Shown here piece after piece: positions 7,214 to 15,628 of a stretch of DNA of 45,876 nucleotides. The notes beneath the pieces are model-generated. The model was not told the DNA's origin. It saw only the letters and a program-made list of their open reading frames with translations, and made no database searches. The position numbers and the translations under genes are program-made. Source of the DNA: Bacillota bacterium. Lineage in GTDB: Bacteria > Bacillota > Dethiobacteria > DTU022. Positions within the stretch are counted from its first letter, which is position 1. Each line of letters starts with the position of its first letter. The DNA lies in the NCBI GenBank assembly GCA_019428945.1, contig JAHYJM010000010.1:1-45876 (forward strand). The letters run 5' to 3'.

Positions 7214-7873
7214 ATGTCAGATTTGAAAACCTGCCCCTTTTGTCTTGAAGAGGTTCCGGCGAAAGCAATAAAATGCCGTTACTGCGAATCGATGCTTGAT
7301 GAAGTTGAGCCGTCAGCAGAAACAGCAGCTAAACCTGCCGAAGAAGAGAAAAAGGGTAAAAAAAGAGATATAGCAACTCCGCAACAGGGTGTGCCCTACC
7401 AGGGGAGTTCTGGTAAAAAGAAAAGTAAGTCTTTTATCCTGCCCTTGGTAATAGTTTTGGTGGTGCTACTGTTGGCAGGCGCTTTTGCCGGCTACTGGTT
7501 CCTGCTTCGAGATGGAGGAGCTACCGCAACTGGTGAAGTTGGAAGCGTTGAGATCATCGGTTCCTGGAAAAGTGAAAATGCCGGTAACGAGCTCTATTTT
7601 CAGTTCCTGCCTAACGAGATGGTCAATGTTGCTGTGCCCAGCGAAGGCTATTGGTTTAGAACACAATACCGCATTGTTGAAACTGGTACCAGCAGCTACT
7701 TAGAACTTTACCATCGTGGCCTTGCCACCTGGGAACGTACGGCTGAGTTGACGATGAGAAATGCCGATGCGCTGACAATGATTGACGCCTGGGAAGGTAT
7801 CGTGATTGAACTGGCAAGTATCGGCGACGCTGAATTCAGGGATGTAATAAATGAGCTTGACTTTGAGCGTTAA
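7214..7873 (+). CDS. Zinc-ribbon single-pass membrane protein
   Basis: The N-terminus is a zinc ribbon with two CXXC-type pairs, CPFC and CRYC, separated by LEEVPAKAIK. A charged Glu/Lys linker (about residues 35-75) follows, then one transmembrane helix (about 77-100, rich in Leu/Val/Ala). The outer domain of about 115 residues begins GSWKSENAGNELYFQFLP and looks like a small beta-rich lipocalin-type fold. With the ribbon inside and the beta domain outside, it resembles many Firmicute envelope proteins of unknown role. The ATG at 7214 has GGGAGG at 7201-7206, so an in-frame TTG at 7199 is not the start. Its divergent neighbour is a secreted lipoprotein; cooperation at the cell surface is possible. 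Confidence 0.8.
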   Translation: MSDLKTCPFCLEEVPAKAIKCRYCESMLDEVEPSAETAAKPAEEEKKGKKRDIATPQQGVPYQGSSGKKKSKSFILPLVIVLVVLLLAGAFAGYWFLLRDGGATATGEVGSVEIIGSWKSENAGNELYFQFLPNEMVNVAVPSEGYWFRTQYRIVETGTSSYLELYHRGLATWERTAELTMRNADALTMIDAWEGIVIELASIGDAEFRDVINELDFER

Positions 7874-7904
7874 GTAAGTAAAATATCATAGATTTGTGCA
7901 ATTA

Positions 7905-7932
7905 AATGCCTCTTTCGGGGGGCATTTTTTTT
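7905..7932 (+). terminator. Rho-independent terminator
   Basis: AATGCCTC and a G-rich strand ending GGCATT form a stem with a TTTC-type loop, followed by eight T residues. It ends the zinc-ribbon protein transcript before tadA. Confidence 0.8.
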
Positions 7933-7983
7933 CGTGCTATAGTATTAATACAGGGTGTTATAATAAAAAAGGGGTAAATACTG

Positions 7984-8433
7984 ATGGCTGACCACGAATA
8001 TTACATGACCATAGCTCTTGAACAGGCAAAAGAAGCTTCTATTGCAGGCGAAGTGCCGATAGGTGCGGTGCTGGTCAGGGACGGTAAAGTAATTACGGCT
8101 GATCGAAACCGCCGGGAAGAGTTAAATGATGCCACTGCTCACGCTGAAATTTTAGTCATACGCCGGGCCGGCGAGCTGCTGGGCGGTTGGCGTATTTTTG
8201 GTTCAACTCTGTATGTAACCCTTGAACCCTGTCCCATGTGTGCCGGAGCAATGGTTCAGGCTCGTGTCGATCAGCTGGTTTTCGGCGCTGCTGATCCGAA
8301 AGGCGGTGCGGCCGGGACCCTTTATGATATAGTTCGTGACCGGCGTTTAAACCACAGGCTTGAAGTTACAGGCGGAATTCTTGAAGAAGAATGTGCCGCG
8401 GTATTGCAACAATTTTTTAAGGACAGGCGCTGA
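7984..8433 (+). CDS. tadA: tRNA-specific adenosine deaminase
   Basis: TadA converts A34 to inosine in the anticodon of tRNA-Arg(ACG) so that one tRNA reads CGU, CGC and CGA codons. The 149 residues contain the cytidine-deaminase-type zinc site HAE at 53-55 (His53 ligand, Glu55 proton shuttle) and PCPMC with Cys83 and Cys86. The substrate loop around NRREELNDATAHAE is normal. Length matches the family. A TATAAT box at 7959-7964 and a purine-rich AAAAAGGGG before the ATG support independent expression. A broken copy of its tRNA substrate lies 1.6 kb upstream, probably by coincidence. Confidence 0.97.
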   Translation: MADHEYYMTIALEQAKEASIAGEVPIGAVLVRDGKVITADRNRREELNDATAHAEILVIRRAGELLGGWRIFGSTLYVTLEPCPMCAGAMVQARVDQLVFGAADPKGGAAGTLYDIVRDRRLNHRLEVTGGILEEECAAVLQQFFKDRR

Positions 8434-8530
8434 AATTAAAAATGCAACTTTCTCATTCAGGTTTCATCAGCTAAAAGCTGTTGCATCATTATTAATGCGT
8501 ATTAATGACGATCGTAAAGGATTCGTTAAC

Positions 8531-8560
8531 TTTACAAATTAGTCCTGCCTGATGTAATAT
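8531..8560 (+). promoter_or_regulatory. Promoter of tRNA-Ser(CGA)
   Basis: TTTACA at 8531-8536 and TAATAT at 8555-8560 are spaced by 18 bp, placing the start point just ahead of the mature tRNA at 8574. The gap between tadA and this promoter (8434-8530) contains only short inverted repeats (ATGCAAC/GTTGCAT). Confidence 0.55.
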
Positions 8561-8573
8561 ATAAGCTGAATAC

Positions 8574-8664
8574 GGAGAGATGGCCGAGTCCGGTTGAAGG
8601 CGCACGACTCGAAATCGTGTGTGCCCAAAAGGCACCGTGGGTTCGAATCCCACTCTCTCCGCCA
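8574..8664 (+). tRNA. tRNA-Ser (anticodon CGA)
   Basis: The acceptor stem GGAGAGA/TCTCTCC closes a class II tRNA with a long variable arm (GTGCCCAAAAGGCAC), as expected for serine. The anticodon arm CACGA-CTCGAAA-TCGTG gives anticodon CGA. The T arm GTGGG-TTCGAAT-CCCAC is perfect. The discriminator base is G and CCA is encoded at 8662-8664. Confidence 0.97.
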
Positions 8665-8710
8665 AGTTCAAAACCGGCGTGACGGTTGATCTGGAAAAAT
8701 AAAGATAAAA

Positions 8711-8749
8711 AGCGAGGCGCTCTACGGAATTTGTGTAGGGTGCCTCGCT
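8711..8749. terminator. Bidirectional terminator between tRNA-Ser and the ABC importer
   Basis: AGCGAGGC at 8711-8718 pairs with GCCTCGCT at 8742-8749, with further pairing inside (GCTCTAC/GTAGGG). On the minus strand the stem is followed by TTTTTATCTTT; on the plus strand by a weaker T-rich stretch. It can serve both the tRNA and the importer operon, whose last gene ends at 9032. Confidence 0.7.
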
Positions 8750-9031
8750 ATCTTCTTATTGCGATCTTTATATACTAATCTTAATCTATAATTTTGAATT
8801 TTCTTCTGCAAGATAATTCTAACATATCTGTATAGTTATTTACAAGCAATAATTCTATATGAATTAGTCTTATGAATTAGTTAATAACAGAGCCTATCAT
8901 GGGGGCTGATTTTTACCAGGCAGTGCAGATTCCAGGAAGAGATGGAGCAGAACAGAAGCGTCCATTAATATATGGCACCAGACATATTATGGCTATAACT
9001 GCAAATTACTGTCTTTATAATCTATAAATGA
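8750..9031 (+). other. AT-rich intergenic region with an orphan coding remnant
   Basis: Most of this stretch is AT-rich and featureless. At 8899-9027 an ATG-started frame of 42 codons reads GADFYQAVQIPGRDGAEQKR and ends ANYCLYNL. Its composition looks protein-like, but there is no ribosome site. It may be the tail of a lost gene. I cannot name the family. Confidence 0.3.
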
Positions 9032-10024
9032 TCAACCATTAAAAATTTCTTCATAAAAGTGGCATGCGGACATGTGCCCTGGTGCCGACCCAAAAATAGG
9101 CCGCAGTTCAGGCATTTCTTTTATACATTTTTCAGCGGCAAAGGGGCAGCGGGTATGAAACCGGCAGCCTTCCGGCGGGTCAATAGATGAAGGAACATCC
9201 CCTGTTAAAACTATCCGTTCTTTTTTACCGCCAGGTTTGGGTACAGGTATTGCAGAAAGCAGCGCCTTGGTGTAAGGATGCTTCGAGTTTTCAAAGAGAG
9301 TTTTTTTATCGGCCGTTTCTACGATACGGCCCAGGTACATTACGATGACCCTGTCGGAAATATGGCGAACTACACCAAGATCATGAGAAATAAAGAGGTA
9401 GGTAAGCTTAAATCTTTTCTGTAAACTTTTTAGCAGGTTTAATATCTGGGCCTTTATTGAAACATCAAGCGCTGAAACGGCTTCATCACAGATAATCAGT
9501 TTTGGGTTTAGTGATAAAGCCCGGGCTATGCCGACTCTCTGCCTCTGCCCTCCGCTAAACTGATGAGGGTAGCGGTCAGCCTGGTATGATGCCAGGCCAA
9601 CGGTTTCGAGCAGTTCGAGCGCTTTAGCTTTACGCTGTTCGCGGGGGACTACATTCTGGATAAGCAGAGCTTCCTGCAGAATCTGGGCTATTGTCTGCCG
9701 GGGGTTCAGCGAAGCGAAGGGATCCTGGAAAATAATCTGCATATTTTTCCTTGTTTTGCGCAGTTCCTTTTTAGTAAGGGTTGTCAGATCTATTCCATCA
9801 AAATAAACATCGCCTGCTGTAGGTTCTTCAAGACGTAATATCGAACGCCCCGCAGTAGATTTACCGCAGCCCGATTCGCCGACCAGGCTCACTGTTTCCC
9901 CTTCGTAAACGACAAATGATATATCATCAACAGCCTTAACATGGTTTATTGTCTGGCCGAGAAAACCACCTTTGATTGGGTAATATTTTTTTAAATTATT
10001 AACTCTGAGCAGTTCCTTATTCAT
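9032..10024 (-). CDS. dppF: Dipeptide/oligopeptide ABC importer ATPase, DppF/OppF type
   Basis: This is one of two ATPases energising peptide uptake from the inner membrane face. The 330 residues contain Walker [10 protein letters not shown] (about 53-61), the signature [10 protein letters not shown], Walker B LIICDE followed by SALD, and the switch His in ISHDLGVV. The C-terminal oligopeptide/dipeptide domain has the usual cysteines ([14 protein letters not shown] and a later Cys) that bind an iron-sulfur cluster in some relatives. The gene overlaps dppD by 8 bp, indicating translational coupling. It is the last gene of a C-B-D-F operon. Substrate (peptide, nickel or glutathione) is not determined by the sequence. 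Confidence 0.93.
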   Translation of the reverse strand: MNKELLRVNNLKKYYPIKGGFLGQTINHVKAVDDISFVVYEGETVSLVGESGCGKSTAGRSILRLEEPTAGDVYFDGIDLTTLTKKELRKTRKNMQIIFQDPFASLNPRQTIAQILQEALLIQNVVPREQRKAKALELLETVGLASYQADRYPHQFSGGQRQRVGIARALSLNPKLIICDEAVSALDVSIKAQILNLLKSLQKRFKLTYLFISHDLGVVRHISDRVIVMYLGRIVETADKKTLFENSKHPYTKALLSAIPVPKPGGKKERIVLTGDVPSSIDPPEGCRFHTRCPFAAEKCIKEMPELRPIFGSAPGHMSACHFYEEIFNG

Positions 10025-11039
10025 GGGTGCGGTTCACCTCACTTGAACCTTTCCAATCATCTGAGTAGATCCAGCACCTGACCAGGCCATTATCTTCTGT
10101 TTCAATGAGTTCCGGAAAGTTATGATGACAAATATCAGCTGCATGGGGGCAGCGTGGTGAAAAACGGCACCCCAAAGGCATTTCGGCAGGTCCGGGAACT
10201 GAGCCTTTTATAGCTTCCAGCTCTTCCATGTCAATGTCATGGCGGGGGAGGGAATTAAAAAGTCCTATGGTATAAGGGTGCTTTGGATCATTAAATAAGG
10301 AATAAACATCTGCATATTCAACGATACTGCCGGAGTACATAACCGCTACATGGTTACAGGTTTCGGCAACTATACCGAGATCGTGAGTAATGATCATTAC
10401 CGACATGGAGAGTTTTTGTTGGAGTCCCTTGATCAGCTCCAGGATCTGGGCTTGAATTGTAACATCCAAGGCTGTAGTTGGCTCATCGGCAATTAGAAGG
10501 TCAGGAGCACAGGCAAGGGCCATAGCAATCATCACTCTTTGCCTCATACCGCCTGATAGTTCATAAGGATACTGGGCAGCTCTTTTTTCAGGTGAGGGTA
10601 TGCCGACTAATCTAAGCATTTCGATCGATTTCTGCCATGCTTCTTTTACGCCCATCTTCTGATGGGCCCTGTAAGCTTCACGAATCTGTTCGCCGATTGT
10701 TATTACGGGGTTTAATGAAGTCATCGGTTCCTGGAAAATCATAGAGATCCGGTTACCTCGTATATCGAGCATTTCTTTTTCTGTGCACTGCTTTATATCG
10801 CGGTTGTTAAAAATAATTTCTCCGCTGACAATTCTGCCAGGTTTCTCAACCAGCTGCAATATGGATAAGGCCATAACGCTCTTTCCGCAGCCTGACTCAC
10901 CGACGATGCCAATGGTTTCACCTCTTGGAATGGTGAGCGTAACACCATCGACAGCTCTGACTTCGCCATCATCAGTAAAGAAAGAGGTTTGCAGGTTTAT
11001 TATTTTTAAGATTGGTTCACTGGTAGTCATAACATGCAC
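10017..11039 (-). CDS. dppD: Dipeptide/oligopeptide ABC importer ATPase, DppD/OppD type
   Basis: The second importer ATPase pairs with DppF as a heterodimer. It shows Walker A GESGCGKS, the signature LSGGMRQRV, Walker [13 protein letters not shown] and the D-loop. Its C-terminal Cys motif is [15 protein letters not shown]. Length (about 340) is typical. Two ATGs are possible: 11039 and 11030. The second has the better distance from the AAAGGGG ribosome site and may be the true start. It follows dppB by 23 bp. Substrate is inferred only from family membership. Confidence 0.93.
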   Translation of the reverse strand: MHVMTTSEPILKIINLQTSFFTDDGEVRAVDGVTLTIPRGETIGIVGESGCGKSVMALSILQLVEKPGRIVSGEIIFNNRDIKQCTEKEMLDIRGNRISMIFQEPMTSLNPVITIGEQIREAYRAHQKMGVKEAWQKSIEMLRLVGIPSPEKRAAQYPYELSGGMRQRVMIAMALACAPDLLIADEPTTALDVTIQAQILELIKGLQQKLSMSVMIITHDLGIVAETCNHVAVMYSGSIVEYADVYSLFNDPKHPYTIGLFNSLPRHDIDMEELEAIKGSVPGPAEMPLGCRFSPRCPHAADICHHNFPELIETEDNGLVRCWIYSDDWKGSSEVNRTHE

Positions 11040-11062
11040 CCCTTTCTGCCGGTCTGCAAGAA

Positions 11063-11983
11063 TTAGTTAAGATCAATGCGTTTATTCAGATAGCGGTAAG
11101 AAATATCAACCAGCGTATTAATCAGTACGAAAGTAAGGGCAAAAATTAATACAATCCCCTGAACAACAGGAAAATCCCTTGCCCTGATCATGTCAATAGC
11201 AAGCCTGCCCATACCGTTAATAGCAAAAACTGTTTCCGTAATTACTGTGCCGGAGAGAAGCATACCAATTTCGATCCCGATAATTGTCACAACTGGAATC
11301 AGGGCATTTTTCAGACCGTGCTTGTAGATAACCACACGCTGTTTTAAACCTTTGGCTCTCGCCGTGCGCATATAGTCCTGATTTATAACATCAAGCATAC
11401 TGGATCTGGTCATCCGTGCAATAATTGCCGCGCCTGCCGTACCAAGCGTTATAACCGGCAGTATCGCCTGCTGCAAACTTCCCCAGCCTGATGGTGGAAC
11501 AAGCGCCAGTTCAATCGCCACGTATTTGATCAGCATCAGGCCAAGCCAGAAGTTAGGCATAGAAAGCCCGAAGAGAGCTACAAGCATCAGCAATGAGTCA
11601 AGCAGGCTATACTTGCGGACAGCAGAGATGACGCCCACGATTAAGCCGATAAAGACGCTTAAAGTCATGCTGTACAGAGCCAGGCGCATTGTAATCCAGA
11701 ATCTCGGTTTAATTTCCTCAAGAACAGGGCGGCTGCTGCGAACTGACTGACCCAGGTCTCCCTGAAGAAGATTGCTCATGTATTTGCCATATTGGACGTG
11801 TATGGGATCGTTTAATCCAAGCCTTTCCCTGATTGCTTCAACCTGGGCATGGGGAGCCGCTTCACCGGCAATAATTTGGGCAGGATCTCCCGGAATGAGG
11901 TGCATCAGGGAAAAGACCAGGATGCTAACTCCGATCACAACCGGTATTGTTTGCAATAGTCTGCGGACTATAAACTGTAGCAA
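11063..11983 (-). CDS. dppB: Dipeptide/oligopeptide ABC importer permease, DppB type
   Basis: This inner-membrane permease has 306 residues, the usual GsiC/DppB length, with six predicted helices. The first helix is at about 10-30 ([20 protein letters not shown]), followed by the typical PGDPA segment. The cytoplasmic EAA loop ([20 protein letters not shown]) docks on the ATPases. The start is a TTG at 11983, supported by GGAG nine bases upstream. It lies 17 bp after dppC, in an order that differs from the usual B-then-C arrangement. Confidence 0.93.
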   Translation of the reverse strand: MLQFIVRRLLQTIPVVIGVSILVFSLMHLIPGDPAQIIAGEAAPHAQVEAIRERLGLNDPIHVQYGKYMSNLLQGDLGQSVRSSRPVLEEIKPRFWITMRLALYSMTLSVFIGLIVGVISAVRKYSLLDSLLMLVALFGLSMPNFWLGLMLIKYVAIELALVPPSGWGSLQQAILPVITLGTAGAAIIARMTRSSMLDVINQDYMRTARAKGLKQRVVIYKHGLKNALIPVVTIIGIEIGMLLSGTVITETVFAINGMGRLAIDMIRARDFPVVQGIVLIFALTFVLINTLVDISYRYLNKRIDLN

Positions 11984-12000
11984 ATATCTGCGCTCCTCTC

Positions 12001-12894
12001 CTAGGCCTTCATCTTGGGATCCAAAGCATCCCTCAGCCCGTCGCCAAAAATATTGAAGGCCAGCACAACTGTCATGATCGCCAATCCCGGATATAGAGCA
12101 ACATGGGGATGATCAAACATGTAGCTTCTTCCCTGGCTGAGCATGGCGCCCCATTCGGGCGTGGGCGGCTGAGCGCCCAGCCCGAGGAATGAAAGCCCAC
12201 TGGCAATTAAAATTGCTATCGCAATCCTGATTGTTGCCTGAACAATTATCGGAGAGAGTATGTTTGGCAGTATATGCAAAAATATGATCCGCAGGTCACC
12301 GGCGCCGAGAGCGCGGACAGCATCTATATATTCAAGTTTGCTGACTGCCAGGGTAGATCCCCTGGTGATCCGGGCAAAACCGGGCACGGAAAAGATTCCC
12401 ACAGCAAGAATTACATTAGAGATGCTGCCGCCTAGAACACTAACAAGGGCTATAGCCAGCAGTATGCCGGGAAATGCAAGTAGAATATCGATAAAGCGCA
12501 TAATTACACTGTCAAGCGCTTTACCGTAATAACCGGCTGAAATTCCCAAAGGAACACCGATTACGATCCCGACCAGAACAGATAAAAATCCGATATACAG
12601 GGTGATTGACATTCCATGAACCAGCCTGGTAAATATGTCACGGCCGTTATGATCGGTACCCAGCCAGTGTGTTGTAGATGGGCTTAACAGCTTGGTTGAA
12701 TAATCGACCCTCAGAGGGTCGTGTACAGTAAAAAAGGGTCCGATCAGGGCTACGATGATGAAAAAGAGGATCAGGTATCCGCCGATAAGGGCAGCTTTAT
12801 TTTTCTTCAGTCTTTTAAAGATCATCTGCCTGGTGGAATAGCCTTTAATATCATGGGAGTTTGTTCCCGGCATAGCAGATTTTGCGTCGCTCAT
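12001..12894 (-). CDS. dppC: Dipeptide/oligopeptide ABC importer permease, DppC type
   Basis: The 297-residue permease begins with a cytoplasmic segment, an N-terminal helix (about 38-58) and the periplasm-facing HDPLRVDYSTKLLSPSTTHW region with LGTDHNGRD, diagnostic of the DppC/OppC branch. The EAA loop is near DAVRALGAGDLRIIFLHILP. It partners DppB to form the membrane channel. The ATG follows GGAGAG. It is the first gene of the minus-strand operon; the binding protein gene lies 217 bp away on the other strand, so the two units share a control region. Confidence 0.93.
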   Translation of the reverse strand: MSDAKSAMPGTNSHDIKGYSTRQMIFKRLKKNKAALIGGYLILFFIIVALIGPFFTVHDPLRVDYSTKLLSPSTTHWLGTDHNGRDIFTRLVHGMSITLYIGFLSVLVGIVIGVPLGISAGYYGKALDSVIMRFIDILLAFPGILLAIALVSVLGGSISNVILAVGIFSVPGFARITRGSTLAVSKLEYIDAVRALGAGDLRIIFLHILPNILSPIIVQATIRIAIAILIASGLSFLGLGAQPPTPEWGAMLSQGRSYMFDHPHVALYPGLAIMTVVLAFNIFGDGLRDALDPKMKA

Positions 12895-12962
12895 AAAGAT
12901 CTCTCCTAAGCATTAAATGGAACGGCAAAACAAGTGGAGTTAATGTATAAAGCTTATGAGTC

Positions 12963-12992
12963 TTTTCAAATAATATTATTATATAGTATAAT
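12963..12992 (+). promoter_or_regulatory. Putative promoter of the peptide-binding protein gene
   Basis: TTTTCA at 12963-12968 and a perfect TATAAT at 12987-12992 are spaced 18 bp apart. The surrounding ATTATTATATAG tract is also rich in -10-like boxes on the minus strand (TATACT, TATAAT), which may drive the dppC operon. The 217-bp intergenic region thus probably holds divergent promoters. Confidence 0.45.
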
Positions 12993-13111
12993 CATACATG
13001 CTGCACCCGTTTAGTTATTATATTATTTCAGTTGCCTCACCAGGTAAAAGCCAAGTATAGCTAAGCTGGCAGTAAAAATAAACTCTGTTAAGTAGGGGGA
13101 ATGATTTAAAC

Positions 13112-14701
13112 ATGAATTTTAAAAGGTTTTGTTTTTTTGCCCTGCTTCTGCTCCTGGTACCCTTTATGTTGGTTGCCTGTGGTCCTGCAGAAGATGTGGT
13201 TGACGTAACGCCCGATCCCGATGAAGCTGGCGGAGGAGATTTGATAATAGCCACACTATCAGATGCAGTTGCTCTCGATCCGCACGGTTCAAATGACGTT
13301 CCTTCCAGCAACGTTGCATATAATATTTATCAGTCCCTGGTTGTCTTTGACAGGAACAGCGAACTGCAGCCCCTGCTGGCTGCAGAATGGGAAGCTCTTG
13401 ATGAGCTAACCTGGGAATTTAAACTGCGTGAAGGGGTTAAGTTCCATGATGGTTCAGATCTAAATGCTGAAGTGGTCAAGGCTAATTTTGATCGGCTTCT
13501 GGATCCCGATATCGCTTCACCGCGGCTTTTCCTCTTTTCAATGATCGAGGATGTTGTAATTGTTGACGAATATACTGTTCAGTTTGTAACAGCGTTCCCG
13601 TTTGCTCCGCTGCCGGCACACCTTGCTCACAGCGGTGGCGCTCTGGTCAGTCTTCCGGCAATCGAAGCTGATTACGCTGAGATGGCTGCCGGAAACGAGC
13701 CGGGAACCTTTATTTCCCGAAATCCCTCAGGTACCGGTTATTTCAAATTTGACTACTGGGAGCCGGGCAGCGAAATCAAACTTGTTCGTAATGATGATTA
13801 CTGGGGCGAACCTGCCAAACTCAGCAGTGTAACCTTTAAAGTAGTTCCGGAAGACTTAACCCGTCTTTCAGAACTTGAAACCGGTTTTGCTCACATAGCT
13901 GATCCGATTCAGCCAAGTGATGCTTCCCGCGTCGAAAATATGGCTAACGCTTACCTTAACGTGCAGTCGAGTACCTCACTTGCCTACATTGGTTTCAACT
14001 GTGAAAAGGCTCCCTACGATGACGTCCGTGTGCGCCAGGCAATTTCGATGGCGATCAACAAAGATGACATCATTGAAGGTATTTATGAAGGCACAGCAAT
14101 ACCTGCTGTTGGTCCGATTGCTCCAGGGGTGTTCGGTTATGATCCATCTGTAACCGCGATTCCTTACGATGTTGACCAGGCCAGAGAACTGATGGCAGAA
14201 GCCGGTTATGAAAACGGTTTTGATGCAACAATCTGGACAAATGACAATCCGGCCCGGATCCAGATTGCTGAGTATGTTCAGTCGAAGTTAAGTGATCTTA
14301 ATATCAATGTAAGCATTGAAGTTGTCGAGTGGGGCGCTTACCTTGACGGCACCGCCGAAGGCAACCATGAAATGTTTATCCTGGGCTGGTCTACTCCGAC
14401 CCTTGATGGTGACTATGCCATGTATGCACTGTTCCACTCAAGCAACATTGGCGCACCGGGTAACCGCTCATTTTTCAGTAATGATGAAGTTGATGAACTT
14501 CTTGATCTCGGCCGCCAGGAATCAGATCCTGAACTGCGCGCCCAGTACTACAGGGATGCCCAGGAAAAACTGGTTGAGCAGGCACCGATGCTCTATTTGC
14601 TTCACATCGAAGATTTAACCGGCGTAAACAACGCGGTCAAAAACTTCTATATGACATCAGCCAGAATATTCCAGCTGCACGATGTATATATTGAAGAATA
14701 A
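13112..14701 (+). CDS. dppA: Extracellular solute-binding protein, family 5 (peptide-binding lipoprotein)
   Basis: This lipoprotein captures the substrate and delivers it to the permease. The signal peptide ends in lipobox LVAC (Cys at about residue 23), followed by an acidic linker. The mature protein shows the family 5 pattern: GGDLIIATLSDAVALDPHGS near the start, WEFKLREGVKFHDG, and the later VRQAISMAINKDDI hinge segment. Length, 529 residues, is normal. It reads divergently from the permease/ATPase operon, so unlike most such systems the binding protein is separately transcribed, often allowing higher expression. Resemblance to glutathione- and dipeptide-binding members does not settle the ligand. 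Confidence 0.9.
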   Translation: MNFKRFCFFALLLLLVPFMLVACGPAEDVVDVTPDPDEAGGGDLIIATLSDAVALDPHGSNDVPSSNVAYNIYQSLVVFDRNSELQPLLAAEWEALDELTWEFKLREGVKFHDGSDLNAEVVKANFDRLLDPDIASPRLFLFSMIEDVVIVDEYTVQFVTAFPFAPLPAHLAHSGGALVSLPAIEADYAEMAAGNEPGTFISRNPSGTGYFKFDYWEPGSEIKLVRNDDYWGEPAKLSSVTFKVVPEDLTRLSELETGFAHIADPIQPSDASRVENMANAYLNVQSSTSLAYIGFNCEKAPYDDVRVRQAISMAINKDDIIEGIYEGTAIPAVGPIAPGVFGYDPSVTAIPYDVDQARELMAEAGYENGFDATIWTNDNPARIQIAEYVQSKLSDLNINVSIEVVEWGAYLDGTAEGNHEMFILGWSTPTLDGDYAMYALFHSSNIGAPGNRSFFSNDEVDELLDLGRQESDPELRAQYYRDAQEKLVEQAPMLYLLHIEDLTGVNNAVKNFYMTSARIFQLHDVYIEE

Positions 14702-14731
14702 GAATGGCACGCAGGTTATTAATAACACAAG

Positions 14732-14756
14732 GGCTGCCCGCAAGGGCAGCCTTTTT
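14732..14756 (+). terminator. Rho-independent terminator of the binding protein gene
   Basis: GGCTGCCC and GGGCAGCC form a perfect 8-bp stem with a GCAA tetraloop, followed by TTTTT. Confidence 0.92.
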
Positions 14757-14781
14757 AAAACTACTATAAGTTCCTTAGTGG

Positions 14782-14810
14782 TTGAAACGGCTTTCTATTC
14801 ATTGTATAAT
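14782..14810 (+). promoter_or_regulatory. Strong promoter for tRNA-Ser(GGA) and probably SRP RNA
   Basis: TTGAAA at 14782-14787 and TATAAT at 14805-14810 are separated by exactly 17 bp. The tRNA begins about 30 bases downstream. No clear terminator separates the tRNA from the SRP RNA, so they may share this transcript. Confidence 0.75.
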
Positions 14811-14840
14811 ATGGCGTGAAGCTAACGAAGCTTGAGGCGT

Positions 14841-14932
14841 GGAGAGATGGCTGAGTTGGTCGAAGGCGCTCGCCTGGAAAGCGAGTAACGGTGTTAAGCC
14901 GTTCGAGGGTTCGAATCCCTCTCTCTCCGCCA
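14841..14932 (+). tRNA. tRNA-Ser (anticodon GGA)
   Basis: The acceptor stem GGAGAGA/TCTCTCC is the same as in the tRNA-Ser(CGA) at 8574. The anticodon arm CTCGC-CTGGAAA-GCGAG gives GGA, reading UCC and UCU. A long variable arm (TAACGGTGTTAAGCCGTT) marks a class II serine tRNA, and CCA is encoded at 14930-14932. Confidence 0.97.
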
Positions 14933-14946
14933 ATTAATTTAAGTTT

Positions 14947-15215
14947 GGCCGTGCTAGACGGGGAGGTAGCGGTGCCCTGTACCCGCAATCCGCTATAGCG
15001 GGGTTTAATTCCTGCCCCCGGCCGCGCATTTTTAGGGTCTGCGCCATGTAAGTGGTGTCGAAGGCCCGGTCCCGTGCGGCGCAAGCTCATGAACCCCGTC
15101 AGGTCCGGAAGGAAGCAGCGGTAAATGAGTTCTTGTGGGTGCCACGGGGTTACCGGGCTGGAGCTAACTGCCTGGTATGCGCCTGGGGGTGCCGGTCAAA
15201 GGCAGGTGCGCGGCC
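14947..15215 (+). ncRNA. ffs: Signal recognition particle RNA, long Bacillus type
   Basis: The universally conserved SRP core CAGGTCCGGAAGGAAGCAGC lies at 15100-15119 with its GGAA tetraloop. The Alu-domain hallmark GGGAGGTAGCGGTGCCCTGT begins near 14961, and the 3' part contains the conserved GGAGCTAACTGCC segment. The ends GGCCGTGC and GTGCGCGGCC can pair, giving a roughly 270-base RNA. It assembles with Ffh to target nascent membrane proteins. The exact ends are estimated from the closing helix. Confidence 0.93.
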
Positions 15216-15224
15216 TTAATAATT

Positions 15225-15608
15225 ATGAATAAGCTGATTTTAACCCTGTTACCAGATAAACTGGGGATATGCCGCCTGGAGAGCGGGGTATCGCTGCAAA
15301 AGCTGCCGCGGGATGACGGCGTATTCTTCTCGGTTACTAAAACCGCCGAGGAAACTTCGCTGGTCTGTTCTGAAGAGTTGATCCCGGCTGACATTCCTTC
15401 TGAGAAAAACTTCCGTATCTTTAAAGTTGAAGGGCCGCTTGAATTCGGCCTCACAGGTATACTCGCTATGTTGCTAGAGCCTTTGGCTAAAGCCGGTATA
15501 CCCGTATTTACCCTTTCGACATATGACACAGATTATATTATGATTAAAGAAGAGAAACTTGAGAAAGCGGTTAAAGCACTAAACACAGTCTCGCAAGTAA
15601 TTTGTTAA
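15225..15608 (+). CDS. ACT domain-containing protein
   Basis: This small cytoplasmic protein (about 127 residues) has two ACT-like halves. The C-terminal half, with KVEGPLEFGLTGILAMLLEP and AGIPVFTLSTYDTDYIMI, is the ACT_7/CASTOR-type fold that senses amino acids or similar ligands. I chose the ATG at 15225 because the upstream in-frame ATG at 15177 lies inside the SRP RNA. No good ribosome site precedes 15225; the nearest purine-rich stretch (AAAGGCAGGTG) is also inside the RNA, so translation may depend on processing. It ends 20 bp before dnaX. Ligand and partner are unknown. Confidence 0.75.
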   Translation: MNKLILTLLPDKLGICRLESGVSLQKLPRDDGVFFSVTKTAEETSLVCSEELIPADIPSEKNFRIFKVEGPLEFGLTGILAMLLEPLAKAGIPVFTLSTYDTDYIMIKEEKLEKAVKALNTVSQVIC

Positions 15609-15628
15609 TTATCTGAGGTGTTTTATAC

